Source: Rhexocercosporidium sp. MPI-PUGE-AT-0058
Taxonomy: Eukaryota; Ascomycota; Leotiomycetes; Helotiales
NCBI GenBank assembly: GCA_020746875.1
Contig: JAGTJL010000021.1
Location: 124,001-188,000 of the forward strand
Length of the DNA: 64,000 nucleotides
Direction: 5' to 3'
The position numbers and the translations under genes are program-made. Shown here piece by piece: positions 43,633-55,961 of this stretch (position 1 is its first letter; every line of letters begins with the position of its first letter). The notes under the pieces are model-generated. The model made no database searches. It saw only the letters and a list, made by a program, of their open reading frames with translations, and had not been told where the DNA came from.

Positions 43633-45103
43633 GGTTGAGGGAGTGAAAGACTTTGACAAAGAGCAGTGAGGGGGTTATGACAGATTTTGGTTGTATGCGG
43701 CGAGGACAGAAAGAAGTGGTGAGTCTTCTACATCTTTATATGAAGGGCAGTGTACACTGTGGAGGAGACGATGGCAAATATGTTATCTAGCTTCCTGAAT
43801 AGTAAGAATTCCGATGTCGTTATGCTAACACACACTGCAGTGTCGGCGGATGAAGCATGTGTGTAGATGGACGCGTACTTCACAGCATCAGCTGCAACTA
43901 ACTAGCTTCTCGTTGAGCTCGATTTGGTCCACCTCTCGGTCGTTAAATGTGCTCTGCCTTCTTCATACGGTCTGGTCAGATGCAGTCGCGAAAGCTCTCA
44001 ACGGAGAGATGCGAGTAGCACGAGAGTGACTGCGGCCCCGAAGCGTAGCTGGAAAGTACACAATGGATATCAAGTAGGGTCACATGGGTGGAGCGCTTGA
44101 ACACCTTCCGTATCTTGCACTGGTATCCGGTGTCCGGCATAGAGCAAGAGAACAATCTTTACAACAAGCTTCTTCGATTGCCAGAATCCTGGTCGTTCCA
44201 TACCTTACTGTCCAGTTTCCTGCCCAGGCTGGTTTGACTCTGAAGTACCACTTGCCAACCGTTGAAAGTGAAGTTCTATTTAAGTCATGGGATTCTAAAT
44301 GGCAATGCTGCAGGAGTTTGAGAGTTGTAAGAACTTCTCCCACTGCTTGAAAGTGGGTGTGATTGGCGGATCTCGAATCGAGTGTGTGCATGTCGGATCT
44401 TCTCCGCATGTAGCTGCCACAAGTACGCAGATAACTGTTCATAGACATGCGTGTAATTTGTAGCTGAACGAAAATGCATCGCAGACCACAGAAACCAGGA
44501 AAATGTCCCCACAAACGAAGCTCTCATAACGCACACCTTATCGCAAGGGATCAGATATCCGTCTTCGAGAAACGATCGTCGTTGCCTAGGTGCTCAAGGT
44601 GGTTGAAAGGATGTGACTGGTTCCTCGCTTCACCACTGGTGACCTTGATTCCTGAAGACGACAGCAGAAGTGGTGGATACGATCGGTACTTATTCCACAA
44701 GTGGAATCATTGAGCCGGCCATCTGCGGGTGGATCGAACAACGTCCTTTCGACGCCTCGGCAAAAGCTTGACAATGCTTGTCTTGCGCCATTCCGTTATC
44801 TTTAGTTCGTCTGCCGGTCTGCGGTTCGATATGGTGATGTGGGCTTCAAGTCTCGGGGTTGTTGCCCAAGTGGTGAACCACCTTCCTCATTCGTACATCG
44901 TACTACCCCTCCAAGTTCTAGACGCCAAGATAAAGGAATGAGAGAGGGGTTTGTGTAAAGTATGATAAGATATACAGAACATTTGAAGTAGGATATCCAG
45001 TTTTGACACTAAGCGATCAAAAAGTGTAGCGGATCATGGATGAAACCATATCAAAGCTTAAGTTAAAAGACGTTCTTACATCTGTAAAATTCCTTGTTGA
45101 GCG
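43633..45103. other. Intergenic, no supported gene
   Basis: About 1.5 kb with only short overlapping frames on both strands and no recognisable domain. Confidence 0.4.
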
Positions 45104-46726
45104 CTAAATCTCCTTTAGATAATCCTTTAGAACAACCCTCAACAGGTAGCTAGGCGTGCAAGACCATGCATGACAGTAGCTGTTGTTATGACAATCTCCG
45201 TATGGGCTCCTCCGCGAATCCTCCGCATCAAAGCATTCCCAAAATGTGTCCGCCCCTGCACTCGCCATTCCTCCCCAGTATTCACGCAGAAGCTTCACAC
45301 ATTCTTTCTCCCCTCCGGAACGAGCAAGTGCTTCGGCTACGTGATGGTACGCGTAAGGAGTAAGTGGTTTGATAGCTTTCTTGTCCGACATGGCTGTGAT
45401 GATTGCTTGAAGACATATTTTAGTCTCTTTCGCTTCTGCTAAAGCCATCCATGCTTGGCTAATCCACGAAACTTGGTGATCTGGCCCGCTGACAAAGACT
45501 CCATGGGCGTCGTCGTAGAAGGACGATGCAGCTTTCTGCATTCTGTCGACAATGTCCAAGAGTGGCGGAGGCTTCGAGATTAACAATGCCAGCTTATTGA
45601 TTTCTTTGCAGCAGAACAGGATGAGCCCATGCATTCCGGCATTCGTGTCCAAACCATCTGACCAGTCCAAGAACTTCCAAGCATCCGAAGCATCCGATTT
45701 GAATCTACCGTCAATACCAACATGACTGAGAGGCAGTTTCAGGCTACCAAGTATTGTTGACCACAGTTCGATGGCGGTTTCAATGTCGCCAGAGGCTAAT
45801 GTGTAATCGTAGACCGTAGGTCCAAAGAGAGCATCGTAGTCGACAATATAATCAGAAGCTGGGGCGAGCTTTGGTTTCTCAAAAAGACAAGCAGGGAGAC
45901 TGTTATCCTCTCGTGGAAGCGCGGCAAACATGTATAGGCACCTCTTCACGAGAGAGTAGTCTTTGAAAGTACAGTAGTTGGCCAAAGCCTGAAGTCGAAG
46001 GTCACCAAGCCAAAGTCTACGATCCCTGCGGGGTCCATCCTCAAATACGGTCTGCATGCAATTCCTCAGCGTGACCTGGCTGATGTGATCAATGAGAGCC
46101 AGTTCTTTGTCGCCAATTGCAACATCTTGTGAGACTAATGCGGTCTCTGGCGATACGGCACTGACAGCTCGCACTTTCACATCCAAGAACCGGACTTTGT
46201 ACTTCGGCGAGGTGTCGATGACATCGATTTTCAGGTACCGGAAAGAATATCTTCGTGGCATACCGACATCTGTAGGTAGCCAATCGACGTTTATCACCTC
46301 ATCAGGAAGCCAGCTTGTCGATATCCAGGTGTTGCATGGGTGTAGCACTTCGGTAACGTCGTACGGGATCTCGCCAAACGTGAGCCTGAGCCGTGTTGGA
46401 GCATCAACGTTCACACCATCAACGCCAAGATGGAGAGAGAGGTAGCCGACTCGATGTGACCCGAAGTCAAGAATGAGTTGATCTCCTTTGCCATATGAGA
46501 GATTCTTCAGCTCCTCGATCGTATGGGTATGTACAGGTCTGCATTTGAAGAATGCGCTCTCATCCGGTTCGAATTTGATGACTGACAAGGGATGGTCGAT
46601 CCACTCGTAGAGCGTTGGCTTCAATGTTTCGGCCTTGCGCGCAAAGCCTTCATTGAAATGTGTTTTGAGCACTTTCTCGACCTTTTGGTTTGCTGGTACT
46701 TCCACAGCCGCCATTTCGAGGGTCAT
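45104..46726 (-). CDS. GH78-like alpha-L-rhamnosidase-type protein (540 aa)
   Basis: One exon. The middle carries FEDGPRRDRRLWLGDLR, the family-typical block with acidic catalytic residues of bacterial-type (GH78) alpha-L-rhamnosidases; further on are WKFLDWSDGLDTNAGMHGL, SWISQAWMALAEA, ADTFWECFD and SYCHAWSCTPSYLLR, all from the (alpha/alpha)6 barrel. N-terminal 170 residues look like the beta-rich accessory part. No signal peptide is seen, so the enzyme is probably cytosolic. It is at the short end for GH78. Expected reaction: release of terminal rhamnose from glycosides; substrate unknown. Confidence 0.88.
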   Translation of the reverse strand: MTLEMAAVEVPANQKVEKVLKTHFNEGFARKAETLKPTLYEWIDHPLSVIKFEPDESAFFKCRPVHTHTIEELKNLSYGKGDQLILDFGSHRVGYLSLHLGVDGVNVDAPTRLRLTFGEIPYDVTEVLHPCNTWISTSWLPDEVINVDWLPTDVGMPRRYSFRYLKIDVIDTSPKYKVRFLDVKVRAVSAVSPETALVSQDVAIGDKELALIDHISQVTLRNCMQTVFEDGPRRDRRLWLGDLRLQALANYCTFKDYSLVKRCLYMFAALPREDNSLPACLFEKPKLAPASDYIVDYDALFGPTVYDYTLASGDIETAIELWSTILGSLKLPLSHVGIDGRFKSDASDAWKFLDWSDGLDTNAGMHGLILFCCKEINKLALLISKPPPLLDIVDRMQKAASSFYDDAHGVFVSGPDHQVSWISQAWMALAEAKETKICLQAIITAMSDKKAIKPLTPYAYHHVAEALARSGGEKECVKLLREYWGGMASAGADTFWECFDAEDSRRSPYGDCHNNSYCHAWSCTPSYLLRVVLKDYLKEI

Positions 46727-49700
46727 CCTCCAAGGTCGTAGAGTTAAGGTATTGATGCGGGGTCCAAAAGTTGCCGGAGAGGGGCTAATTGATGGAGCAC
46801 TGCTTTACAAGAGGGTATATTCGGAAAGCGTAGAAGTGATGTGCAATGTTTCATGAATGAGCAATCTTGTCGTCGCTGTTGGGTCATGTTCTGAAAGTGA
46901 TGAAAAGAGAAGAAAGAATGGAGGGGATCGCGAAAGTCACGTCACGAGCCTTGGCAAGCGAGTATAGAACATTGTCCTGGGACACCATTTCACATCCACA
47001 TTCCGAACAGCAAGATCCCGAGAAACTTCTTTCCCATTCGGTATATGAAGAAAGAGGGCCCGAAGACTTCAAAAATTCTACACCCCGCTACAACACCCAC
47101 TTCGTTCCGTCCAGGTGGTCATCGCCTCACTCGCTGCCTCGGGCGATCTTCCACCGAGCCGATCTGGACTCCTGGCTTTTGTTCGGAAGTTCATTCATTC
47201 GAATGATAAGTGGAGGCTGCAAACCATCTGTTTCTCCTATCTCGTACCTTGAATTCACTAACAAAAAACGTAGTTCGGTTTCGTCTAGGGAATGCAGTGA
47301 GAAGATTTTGATCTGCAGGAATAGGCAGGAGAGGGGGATGAAAAACAGAGATAACTCTAGGTTTCTTTAGAAGGTTGTCACAAGCCTTATCCGTCCTGTT
47401 CAGACTAGAACCCCCCAAGGATTCAGTATCCCAAGTCTATTCCCTGCCCAGAACGACTCAGCATCCGAGCACGAAATCGGAGAAGCGTGAAAACCTTCAG
47501 TATGACAGGTGAGAGGGCGAGAGGTGGACATTAACATATGTTTACGAAAGTTGGTGAGATGAGAAGCATGGCATTGTGTACATATTTCCATCCTCAAGTC
47601 CTCACGGAACTCAGGCACATTGCAGTGCCCGTTTTGAAAATCACGCATCGTATGTTCAGTCATAAAAGGGGTAGACTTCTACAGTACTACGCAAATCAGT
47701 ACCGAGCAAGCATGAGGTAAACGGGATATTACATACCATAAGCGGATTGTTGAATCTCAGGTTCTGGTCAAGCCCACTAATCTTCTGGATCTCTATTTCC
47801 GTCAGGTCAAAGCCCTTCTCATTCAAGTTATCCAAAAACTCCTAGTAGAGCGGCTTTTCCCCCAACCCCAAGTCTTTCCGGTGACTCGGCAGATATCTGC
47901 AGAAATGTTAGACAGCTCAGTCTCGCATCATGGAAAGCAGGGCGGTACTAGGAGCAGGCTTCTCCTAGACATGCCACAGCATTCATTATATCTTGAGTTT
48001 ATGGTAGTGAGCAAATCGAGAAGATTTGCAAAGCCATCCATCGGGACATCTTGATGGGACAGCATGTAGCCCACTATCAAAACAGAAGGACAACACTTTA
48101 CCAAACAGGGCAGAATGCTACCACATTACAAAGTCGCAGCAGATTACAAATTGCTTGGTCCAAAGGGTACTTGATACTACTGCGAGAGACGACACTCCGA
48201 GGTCCCTCCTCTGTAGCAAAATTCTAGAGAGATATCTGATGTACGCGTCTTCGTAAATACCGTTTCTCTCAGCAGTATTCTCCTCTTTAAAGCTGCCTCC
48301 GCTACAAGCACGTACAGTTGTATCCACCAACGCCGAGGAGTGTTTTGAACTCGCCAGGCCCTAAATATATCTTTGTCTCGCGACTCGATCTTAGCCCTCA
48401 TATGTATCCATCGAGAGAAAAGCCACGTCTCATGACATGCAAGCTCGTGCGCAGCATTCGTCTACCTGCGCGAAGTTTTCTCAAGGTGGGTCCAATGGTT
48501 AGATGTCTAGCTTCTGCCATTGACATCCCAACACGCTTGTTGTACCTACCCAGCCTTTCCAGGCCCATCATCTGTTCGTTCCTCTCGGGCACATCAACAT
48601 CAACATTTTATAGAATTGTATTCCCAGGGCCACCAGGGACCGGCGTTCCTGTAGGTTGGAAGAAGGGGGTCGATGAGGCCGTCGTCGTCATCGAGGGCTT
48701 TTGGGAGATCTCGGCGCTTTCTCTAGGACCGCGTTCATGCACAGTAACTTGCACTGCAAAGAATTGTGTTTGGGTTTCACGGATAGGTGTCAGTCAGTGA
48801 TGCTCAAGAAAATACGGATTATTCCGGATACGTCTGTACGTCGTGGTTCTGGGTGGGAAGCATCGAACAGTAAAGTAGTTAACGATGCCAAGCCATGGAG
48901 GGGCAGTTCCTGGCGCAAGATTAACAACAACACCACCGGTGATGGTGATCAATCCATCGAACATCAACATCAATCTTAGATTCATCAATATGCTGGAAGG
49001 TTCTTCTCCTGCTCAATCATGCAAATAATGTGCTCGAAGATGATTGGCTAGTGCTATCCTACTGTTGATAGCCTCAAGCAGCTTAGGATGTGGCATTTGG
49101 AATGGCGCATCTAATCCTGATTGAGGAGCATGATCACCTTCACCCTGAGTCTTAATTTTTGTTGTCTGATTTCTTAAATACATATTACTTCGTTCAATGC
49201 TTCTTGGAGTTTTCTTCGGATCCCTCCCTACCCAGCCGTTCCTTCTCGATCGCATTCTTGAGACTCATCCAAGTTACTGAAACACACCCAAGGACCGGTG
49301 AATGGCTAAAATACCCAATCATTCGATCATGTATCAAAGCTCTGTATGCCCGTCTCACTCACTTGTTTATTCCTCCTGCAAGTTGCCAGCAAATTTGCCG
49401 TGGTGCAATCAGAAGGTGGCCCGCCTCCTGTCATCAACTACCTCTTTTGTCACTTCTCTATCTCTATTCTCAGCCGGCCGAACATCTCGGTCGAAGAAAA
49501 ACCTCCTCATCAAGCTCTATAGCTACTTTTTCAAGTATCGAGACTGCGGCTCCTGCTCTTCTCCCTCAGAGTCCGTCAGCTTACTCTTGGTCCACTCACT
49601 GTCGGCATCAAGGAAGCTTCTTCATATACCCGTCTCGGGTATTAGTATACGAGAATCACATTAGCATATCCAAGTTTTCTGCATCTGCTAGCATCGACCT

Positions 49701-50053
49701 TATCTAGCATTCTTCGTAGCCAGGCTTCTTTCTTTGCCAAAGAATTGCTTCGCAGGGGCCAACCTGACGGTACTCATGCTTGCGGTGGGGGTCGGTGTCA
49801 GCTTGGTTGAGAAGCTCGTCACGGAGCACCGTCTCATTAGTTCAATAGAAATGGCACACACAAACACCCATTGGAAGTTAAGAGTCCGAGCCTAGGTCTT
49901 GTACTATGTATGAGTTTCTGACTGTGTTGCATTTGGTCAATGGATATTCCGCGTATAAAATCAACACCCAAGCACTCTCTCAAAATGGACACAATTCGTT
50001 TCGCATTCGAACTCTCCTAGGACCAGATACTCAGAAGGAAACCATCCACAGTA
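46727..50053. other. 3.3-kb region without supported gene
   Basis: Short frames occur on both strands. The minus-strand stretch 48398-48988 has some protein-like composition (for example ERNEQMMGLERLGRYNKR, VVVNLAPGTAPPWLG), but no splice model holds it together. Pyrimidine-rich sequence near 49150-49500 may be a promoter. I see nothing else to name. Confidence 0.4.
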
Positions 50054-52006
50054 ATGGGTTGCATCAGCCTCATAACATCTCGCAGCGGGGAAGTTATCCC
50101 ACAAACCTCTGTCAACGACTTAATCTCAACCGTCCAAGGAGAAGTTCTAGTCAAAGGCCAAGCAGACGAAATAGCCTACCTAGCAGCAATTGATCGGTTC
50201 AACAAAGCTACAATAAGCGAAGCTGTGAGTCCTTACTCTCGCTATCGAGTTACTGGAACTGTGCTGATACGAGAACTGCGCATAGGCAATCATCGTTCTT
50301 GTGGCTTCTGAAGCAGATGTGGTGGCAGCGTTGAAGTATGCACAAGATTGGGATCTGGAAGTTGTGATTTCATGCGGGAGGCACAGTTACTATGGCGCTT
50401 CGTCAACGAGTGGGGGATTAGTCATCGGTTAGCTATGGTTTCCTCTTCTTCTCCGTCAGAAAGGTTAGCTAATGTGAGCAGATCTAAGAAAGATGAAGAA
50501 AGTCGAGGTTGACGTAGAGGGAATGAATATCACGGCTGGTGGAGGCTGTCAAGCTGTTGGTCTGGAAACTCCTCTGCAAGGTATACCATCTCCTTTCTTA
50601 TCTGCTCTCTCGGCCTCTCAGAAGAATCATGGGTTGTATCAAGAATGTATCTAACGGAATATATCACAGAACTCGGCCTCTCAGTCGTGATGGGTGCTGC
50701 GAATGATACTGGTGAGTCTGATCTTCTCACACTTGTCTCCCAATCCCTACATGCCATTCTCAATACTCAACTGACACTCTCTCTTGTACAGGAATCGGCG
50801 GTCTAACCCTCGGTGGCGGCTCTGGCTTCCTTACAGGCCAGTACGGCCTCGTGATCGACAATCTCCTCTCAGCCCGAGTCGTTCTAGCAGATGGACGCGC
50901 CCTCAAAGCTTCCAAAGACGTGAACGCAGATCTGTTCTGGGGAATCAGGGGAGGAGGGTCCAATTTCGGAGTTGTGACGGAGTTCAAATATAGAGTTCAT
51001 CGGCAGAGCGACGTATTTTTGTGCGTCAAGCAAGAGAAGCATACTTCCAGGAGAGAACAATGCCCGGAACTCAAGCTGACCTAAGAACAGTGGACCAGTC
51101 GTCTTCACGCCTGACAAAAACGCCGCCATCCTAGCACTCGCGCCTAAACTTCAAGAAATCGTCGATGAAGCAGAAGGTAAATTAGCGATATTCATCGCCT
51201 TCGCAAAAGTCGGTCCTATGCCCAGTATCCACGGCCTCATCCTCCCATTCTACGACGGCCCCGAATCGGTAGCTCGTTCACTGCTTGCTCCAGTCTATGC
51301 CCTAGGTCCCGTCGTCGACAAAGCGTGTGTACGTCCCTACGCCTCCTGCACGATGGACTCGCCGGAGATCCTCGGGCCAGCAAGTCATCAGTATTACAGC
51401 ACGAGTAGCATTTCCTTGCCTGCGCCGTGGGATGGAGAGGTGCTTGGCGGGCTCGTGGAGGATATGGGGAGTTTGTTTGATAGGTGGGGGAGTGTGGTTG
51501 GACCGAGTAAGATCGCGGTTGAGATTCGGTCGTATGGTGTTTCTGGGCGGGTTGGGGGAGGGGAGATGGCGTTGTGTGCGAGGGGAAAGGGGTCTGCTTG
51601 TATGATCGACGTGCAGTATGATGGGAGTGTGGAGAATGGGGTTATGAGGGATGAGGTCAGGGAGATGATGGAGAGGGTTAAGGAGAGGATTGCGGTGAAG
51701 TTGTGAGTTGAATTCCTCGCTAATGCCAGATTGATGTCCGGGCTCTTGAAAGTTGGGAAGGATTGAATTCGCTCCTTCCTTGATTAAACGTGCTGGGATG
51801 TGTAATTATCTGTTCCTTATACTCTGGATACTGACAGGCTGCTTAGTCCTGAGAGAGCGCAGCACTCCAATCCCAATTTTGCCACGGGCAAGGAGAAGAC
51901 GGAGGTTGTATTCCAGGGCAACACGGCTAGGCTGAGGGAGTTGAAGAAGAAGTATGATCCAGGGTTTGTGTTCAGGAAGTGGTATCCTGTTGAGCCGGGC
52001 GTATAG
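50054..52006 (+). CDS. FAD-linked oxidoreductase, BBE/FAD_binding_4 type (483 aa, seven exons)
   Basis: Exons 50054-50224, 50286-50427, 50482-50580, 50670-50711, 50792-51020, 51091-51702 and 51850-52006; all phases agree. FAD-binding features: [17 protein letters not shown] with the histidine expected to bind FAD covalently, [39 protein letters not shown] (no second Cys, so single attachment is likely), and [18 protein letters not shown]. The end has [18 protein letters not shown], the BBE-like tail. No signal peptide is seen. Such enzymes oxidise sugars, alkaloids or secondary metabolites; substrate is unknown. It is the second BBE-type domain in the window but far from the first. Confidence 0.92.
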
Positions 52007-53801
52007 ACTATCTGAGCTTCTATCTGAGCTTAGATATCCAGCTAGACATGAAAGAAGGATGAGTTGGTGTGCATTGCTAGCCATGAAACTGCTCGACTGT
52101 GTGGACTCTTGATCGCTCGAAAATTGTTGGAAGAGACAAACGTCACATCTGTGGTACTGGTCGAGTGAGAGAAGAATAACAGTAGAAGTATACATTGCTC
52201 GAAGCTTTAAGAATGCTTGAAGTAGATGATGGAGTTATCCTCGCGGGGCTATCTCGCAAAAGCTATGGCATTTCCGTCCTCCAGATGCAAATCAACAGAA
52301 CCTCGACCAACAATTTGCGACATCACAATTTTCAAGTGGATCGTCTCAATCGCGTCAGAAACAGGTGAAGCATGAATACAACGATGGCACATTCCCCAAA
52401 TTTTTCTGCCCCGAAAATGCGCCATGTGATCGTCCGAACTCCGCAACACAGACGTCACAGTATGCGCCGGGTGAGGAATGCAAATCAGAGAAATGAAATG
52501 AATCAGAGCAAAGGTCAAAAGACACAAAGAATCGGACAACCTTATTAATTCGAATTCAAGAAGATTACCTGAAAAGGGAGCCGTTCTCCCTGATATTACG
52601 AGCGGCTCGTGTTTCCTGGGGGGAGACGACATGTAAATACGAGACGGAAGGAAGAATTAGACGGAGAGATTCTTCCGCGCTTGCATGGTTTGTGATAATA
52701 CTGTAGGGAAGAAGAAGAGGAGGACAAAGGGAAGGCTAAAATAACAGATATTGAATTTTCGAAATGCCCATCGCAAAAAACAATTAAAGACTTCCTCATC
52801 GCGATGCTCGTTCTCCGCATATGATCAGGAACCGTACTGTACAGTACAGTACGGGGTGATCTTCCGGCTTTATCTCTCCCTTCCATCCCCAGGCTGAGTG
52901 GCCACTCTGCGACACTGGAGCCCTGCCACCACAAATCCCGATGGATGTCCTACCCCCTTGTCTGCCAGCCCCAGCCATCCCTAATTTTGGACGCACAGCC
53001 CCCTGGACTAGGATTTGTCGAGGGTGTGGGAGGCGTGAGAGGTGTGAGAGGGTGGAAAAGAGGCGTTCATCAGCCAACCAGCAGGACAACCGAGCAATAA
53101 TAAATGGGGGCAGGGCAGGGCAGCGTATTTGGGAGGATGCAGTCCGCCGATTCCAATGTCACCAAAAGCAACCACATTGCAGGCATCGCATCTCGTGTGG
53201 GTTGCACGGGCAGACAAGACAGGCCTTTTTCTTTTACAGCCGCACGATCTGATCGGTACACGTTCCTGCTTCGAGCAATTGAACTTACCTGCCGGCCGAC
53301 CTACAAACTTCCTCACTCTCTCCCTCACTCTCTCTTGACTTACCTCCTCATTTACCCACCGATCCATCTTCTCTTTCTTTGCTTCTCTTGACTTTTCTGC
53401 CCTGTTGCACCTTCACTCGCTCTCGCATCCAAAGTGGAGAGATTGGCCAAGCGCCGCCCTGCCCTGTTATTGACATTCTCCCGAAAACAGGATTGGCATC
53501 CCTTCCCTTCCCTCCCTCTCGCCTCTGCCCTTTGTTTGAAACGCCTCGAACAAACGCAAATTCAGATCCGACTACTCTGGTCTTCTCCACTCGCTCGCCT
53601 CTATCGTTCAAACAAGACCAATTGAATAATCGAACGCGGAGTATTTGCGGATTACGAACGGGTGTGCGCAGGCTAGTTCGGCGTTCCAGAAGAATACGAG
53701 ACAACGATACATCATAACCTGCGCCTTGGCCCTGCTCAACACTACATCCATAACCACATCCACTGCCTCCCACCTTCTCGAGCTCCTCTCTTTCCTTCAC
53801 A
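52007..53801. other. Intergenic, includes long 5' leader/promoter of glucanase gene
   Basis: About 1.8 kb; no supported gene. A TACAGTACAGTACGG run near 52838-52852 and pyrimidine-rich sequence (53290-53620) suggest a promoter and 5' leader for the plus-strand gene at 53802. Confidence 0.45.
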
Positions 53802-55961
53802 ATGCAGCGACAATACTCCTACGAACCTGAACAACCCTACGATAACCGCAACGTTCACAATTCTGCTCCACAGCAGCCCTATGACGGCATAGACATACAC
53901 AACCAGTCATATGACAACAGATATCATTCACCTGCTCCCGAATACCAATCCCCACCACACTCTCCAGGCAATCCATCCGCACATCCAGACAGTTCCTTCA
54001 ATCGACTACGAGCCGCACGACGATATAGTCGAGAACGAGACCAACCTCCTCTACAAGGCTACGGCCAACCTGCGAATCCAGGTCCCCCAGCCCCTCCACA
54101 TCGAGACGCCGAAGGACGAGTCTGGGGACGAGAGCTAGGATACACAAACTCCCACGCCTCGAACATCACACCTGGAGCAGATAACTTCGGCGAACAGGCA
54201 TCAGGAGGGATAGCTGGCATCGCAATGGGAGTCGCAGATGCGAATGCAAGAGAAAGCGGATTAGAAGCCATGCGGAACACACCAGGTTACGATCCACGGA
54301 TGGAGATGCGTGGAGGATCAGGACAGGACAGGGAGTTGTACGAAGACTCCCCATATATGCGGCCTACCCCACGTAACGAAGCATCATCGTCGTCTCTGAC
54401 GCCCATGGGTGCTGCTGCATTTCCTCCGGGAATGGCTTCCCCACAGGCAAGATCGATTGTTTCACGTTCGGCCCACAGCTCTAATCAGGATCCATTTAAT
54501 CACGAACCCTACGTCGATACCCCATACAATCGCTACTCGAGGAATCTTGATCCTAGTATGGCCGAGTTCGATCCCAGCACGATCGAAGATGATGGTGACG
54601 ATGGCTTGGACTACAGAAACCAGAATAATCGTTCCATGTTGAGCCTGGGGCATGATTCGGATAGGATTACGCCAGTTGCTGGCGGTGCTGCTGCAGGTGG
54701 TGTTATGGGCGGTCTTCTGGGAAGGAAGGCTGTACCTGGTGCAAGTGGACCTCAATACGATCCTGTTGGATCCCCATATCCTGGACCAAACAACTTTGAG
54801 TTGGGACAAGAAAAGGCAGAGTGGGCAAACAAGGCAGCGGCCAACAGGAAGAAGCGCAAGCGGTGGATTATAGCAGGTGTTGTGGTAATCGTCCTTGCCA
54901 TTGCAGGCGGAGTTGTTGGTGGTATTCTTGGAAGCCATAACTCCGGATCCAATTCGAACACGCCAAAGGGCGATACAGCATCTGCGGATACGGCGAGTAA
55001 TGGAGACCTCAACAAAGATTCTGCAGAGATCAAAAAGTTGTTGGGTAATACGAAATTGCACAAGGTCTTCCCTGGAATCGACTACACACCCATGTACACG
55101 CAATACCCCGATTGTCTGTCATACCCAGCATCCCAAAACAATGTCACTCGCGACTTGGCCGTTCTTTCCCAACTTACGAATGTGGTCCGTCTTTACGGGA
55201 CAGACTGCAACCAAACGGAAATGGTCATCCACTCGATCGAACAACTTGGCTTGAAAGACAAAGTCAAGGTATGGATGGGTGTCTGGCAAGACAAAAATGC
55301 CACAACCAACAAACGTCAATTAGATCAGATGTATTCCATCTTCGACAAATACGGCGCCGACCCATTCGTAGGAGTCATAGTAGGCAACGAAGTCCTTTTC
55401 CGCGAAGACATGACCCCCACTGAACTCAAGACCGTCCTCACAGGCGTCAAGACCAATCTAACCGCTGCTGGTATCAACCTTCCCTTGGCATCCTCCGATC
55501 TAGGTGACGACTGGACAGCCGATCTAGCCAGCGAGGTCGACTACGTGATGGCTAACATCCACCCCTTCTTCGCTGGTGTGGACTCCCAGAGTGCAGCAGC
55601 CTGGACGTGGAATTTCTGGCAGGACCACGACGTCATTCTTAAAGCCGACGTGTCGAAACACATCATTTCGGAAACTGGCTGGCCATCAACAGGAGGTACA
55701 GGCTGCGGCGGAGCTGCAACCTGCATGAATGGTTCAGTGGCGGGCATCACGGAGATGAACTCTTTCATGGACGATTGGGTATGTCAAGCTCTGGCGAACG
55801 GGACGAATTATTTCTGGTTCGAGGCGTTTGACGAGCCTTGGAAGATTAAATTCAATGAGGCTGGGAAGGAGTGGGAGGATAAATGGGGGTTGATGGATGT
55901 CAACCGGAATTTGAAGCCGGGGGTTACGATTCCTGATTGTGGGGGGAAGACTGTTTCGTAG
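53802..55961 (+). CDS. btgC: Membrane-anchored endo-beta-1,3-glucanase, GH17 (719 aa)
   Basis: Single exon. The first 345 residues are low-complexity (Tyr/Gln/Pro-rich) cytoplasmic sequence. A type II membrane segment follows near residues 352-374 (RKRWIIAGVVVIVLAIAGGV), then a Ser/Thr/Asn linker. The GH17 domain begins near residue 410: VFPGIDYTPM, TNVVRLYGTDC. The acid/base Glu is in VGNEVLFR (about 528) and the nucleophile Glu in IISETGWPSTGG (about 624); AFDEPWK follows. This architecture matches Aspergillus btgC (glucan endo-1,3-beta-glucosidase). Role: remodelling of cell-wall beta-1,3-glucan at the plasma membrane. Confidence 0.93.
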   Translation: MQRQYSYEPEQPYDNRNVHNSAPQQPYDGIDIHNQSYDNRYHSPAPEYQSPPHSPGNPSAHPDSSFNRLRAARRYSRERDQPPLQGYGQPANPGPPAPPHRDAEGRVWGRELGYTNSHASNITPGADNFGEQASGGIAGIAMGVADANARESGLEAMRNTPGYDPRMEMRGGSGQDRELYEDSPYMRPTPRNEASSSSLTPMGAAAFPPGMASPQARSIVSRSAHSSNQDPFNHEPYVDTPYNRYSRNLDPSMAEFDPSTIEDDGDDGLDYRNQNNRSMLSLGHDSDRITPVAGGAAAGGVMGGLLGRKAVPGASGPQYDPVGSPYPGPNNFELGQEKAEWANKAAANRKKRKRWIIAGVVVIVLAIAGGVVGGILGSHNSGSNSNTPKGDTASADTASNGDLNKDSAEIKKLLGNTKLHKVFPGIDYTPMYTQYPDCLSYPASQNNVTRDLAVLSQLTNVVRLYGTDCNQTEMVIHSIEQLGLKDKVKVWMGVWQDKNATTNKRQLDQMYSIFDKYGADPFVGVIVGNEVLFREDMTPTELKTVLTGVKTNLTAAGINLPLASSDLGDDWTADLASEVDYVMANIHPFFAGVDSQSAAAWTWNFWQDHDVILKADVSKHIISETGWPSTGGTGCGGAATCMNGSVAGITEMNSFMDDWVCQALANGTNYFWFEAFDEPWKIKFNEAGKEWEDKWGLMDVNRNLKPGVTIPDCGGKTVS

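Noticed and set aside
49159..49707. 182-codon plus-strand frame
   Set aside because: Composition is leader-like, overlapped by another frame, and no domain is visible.
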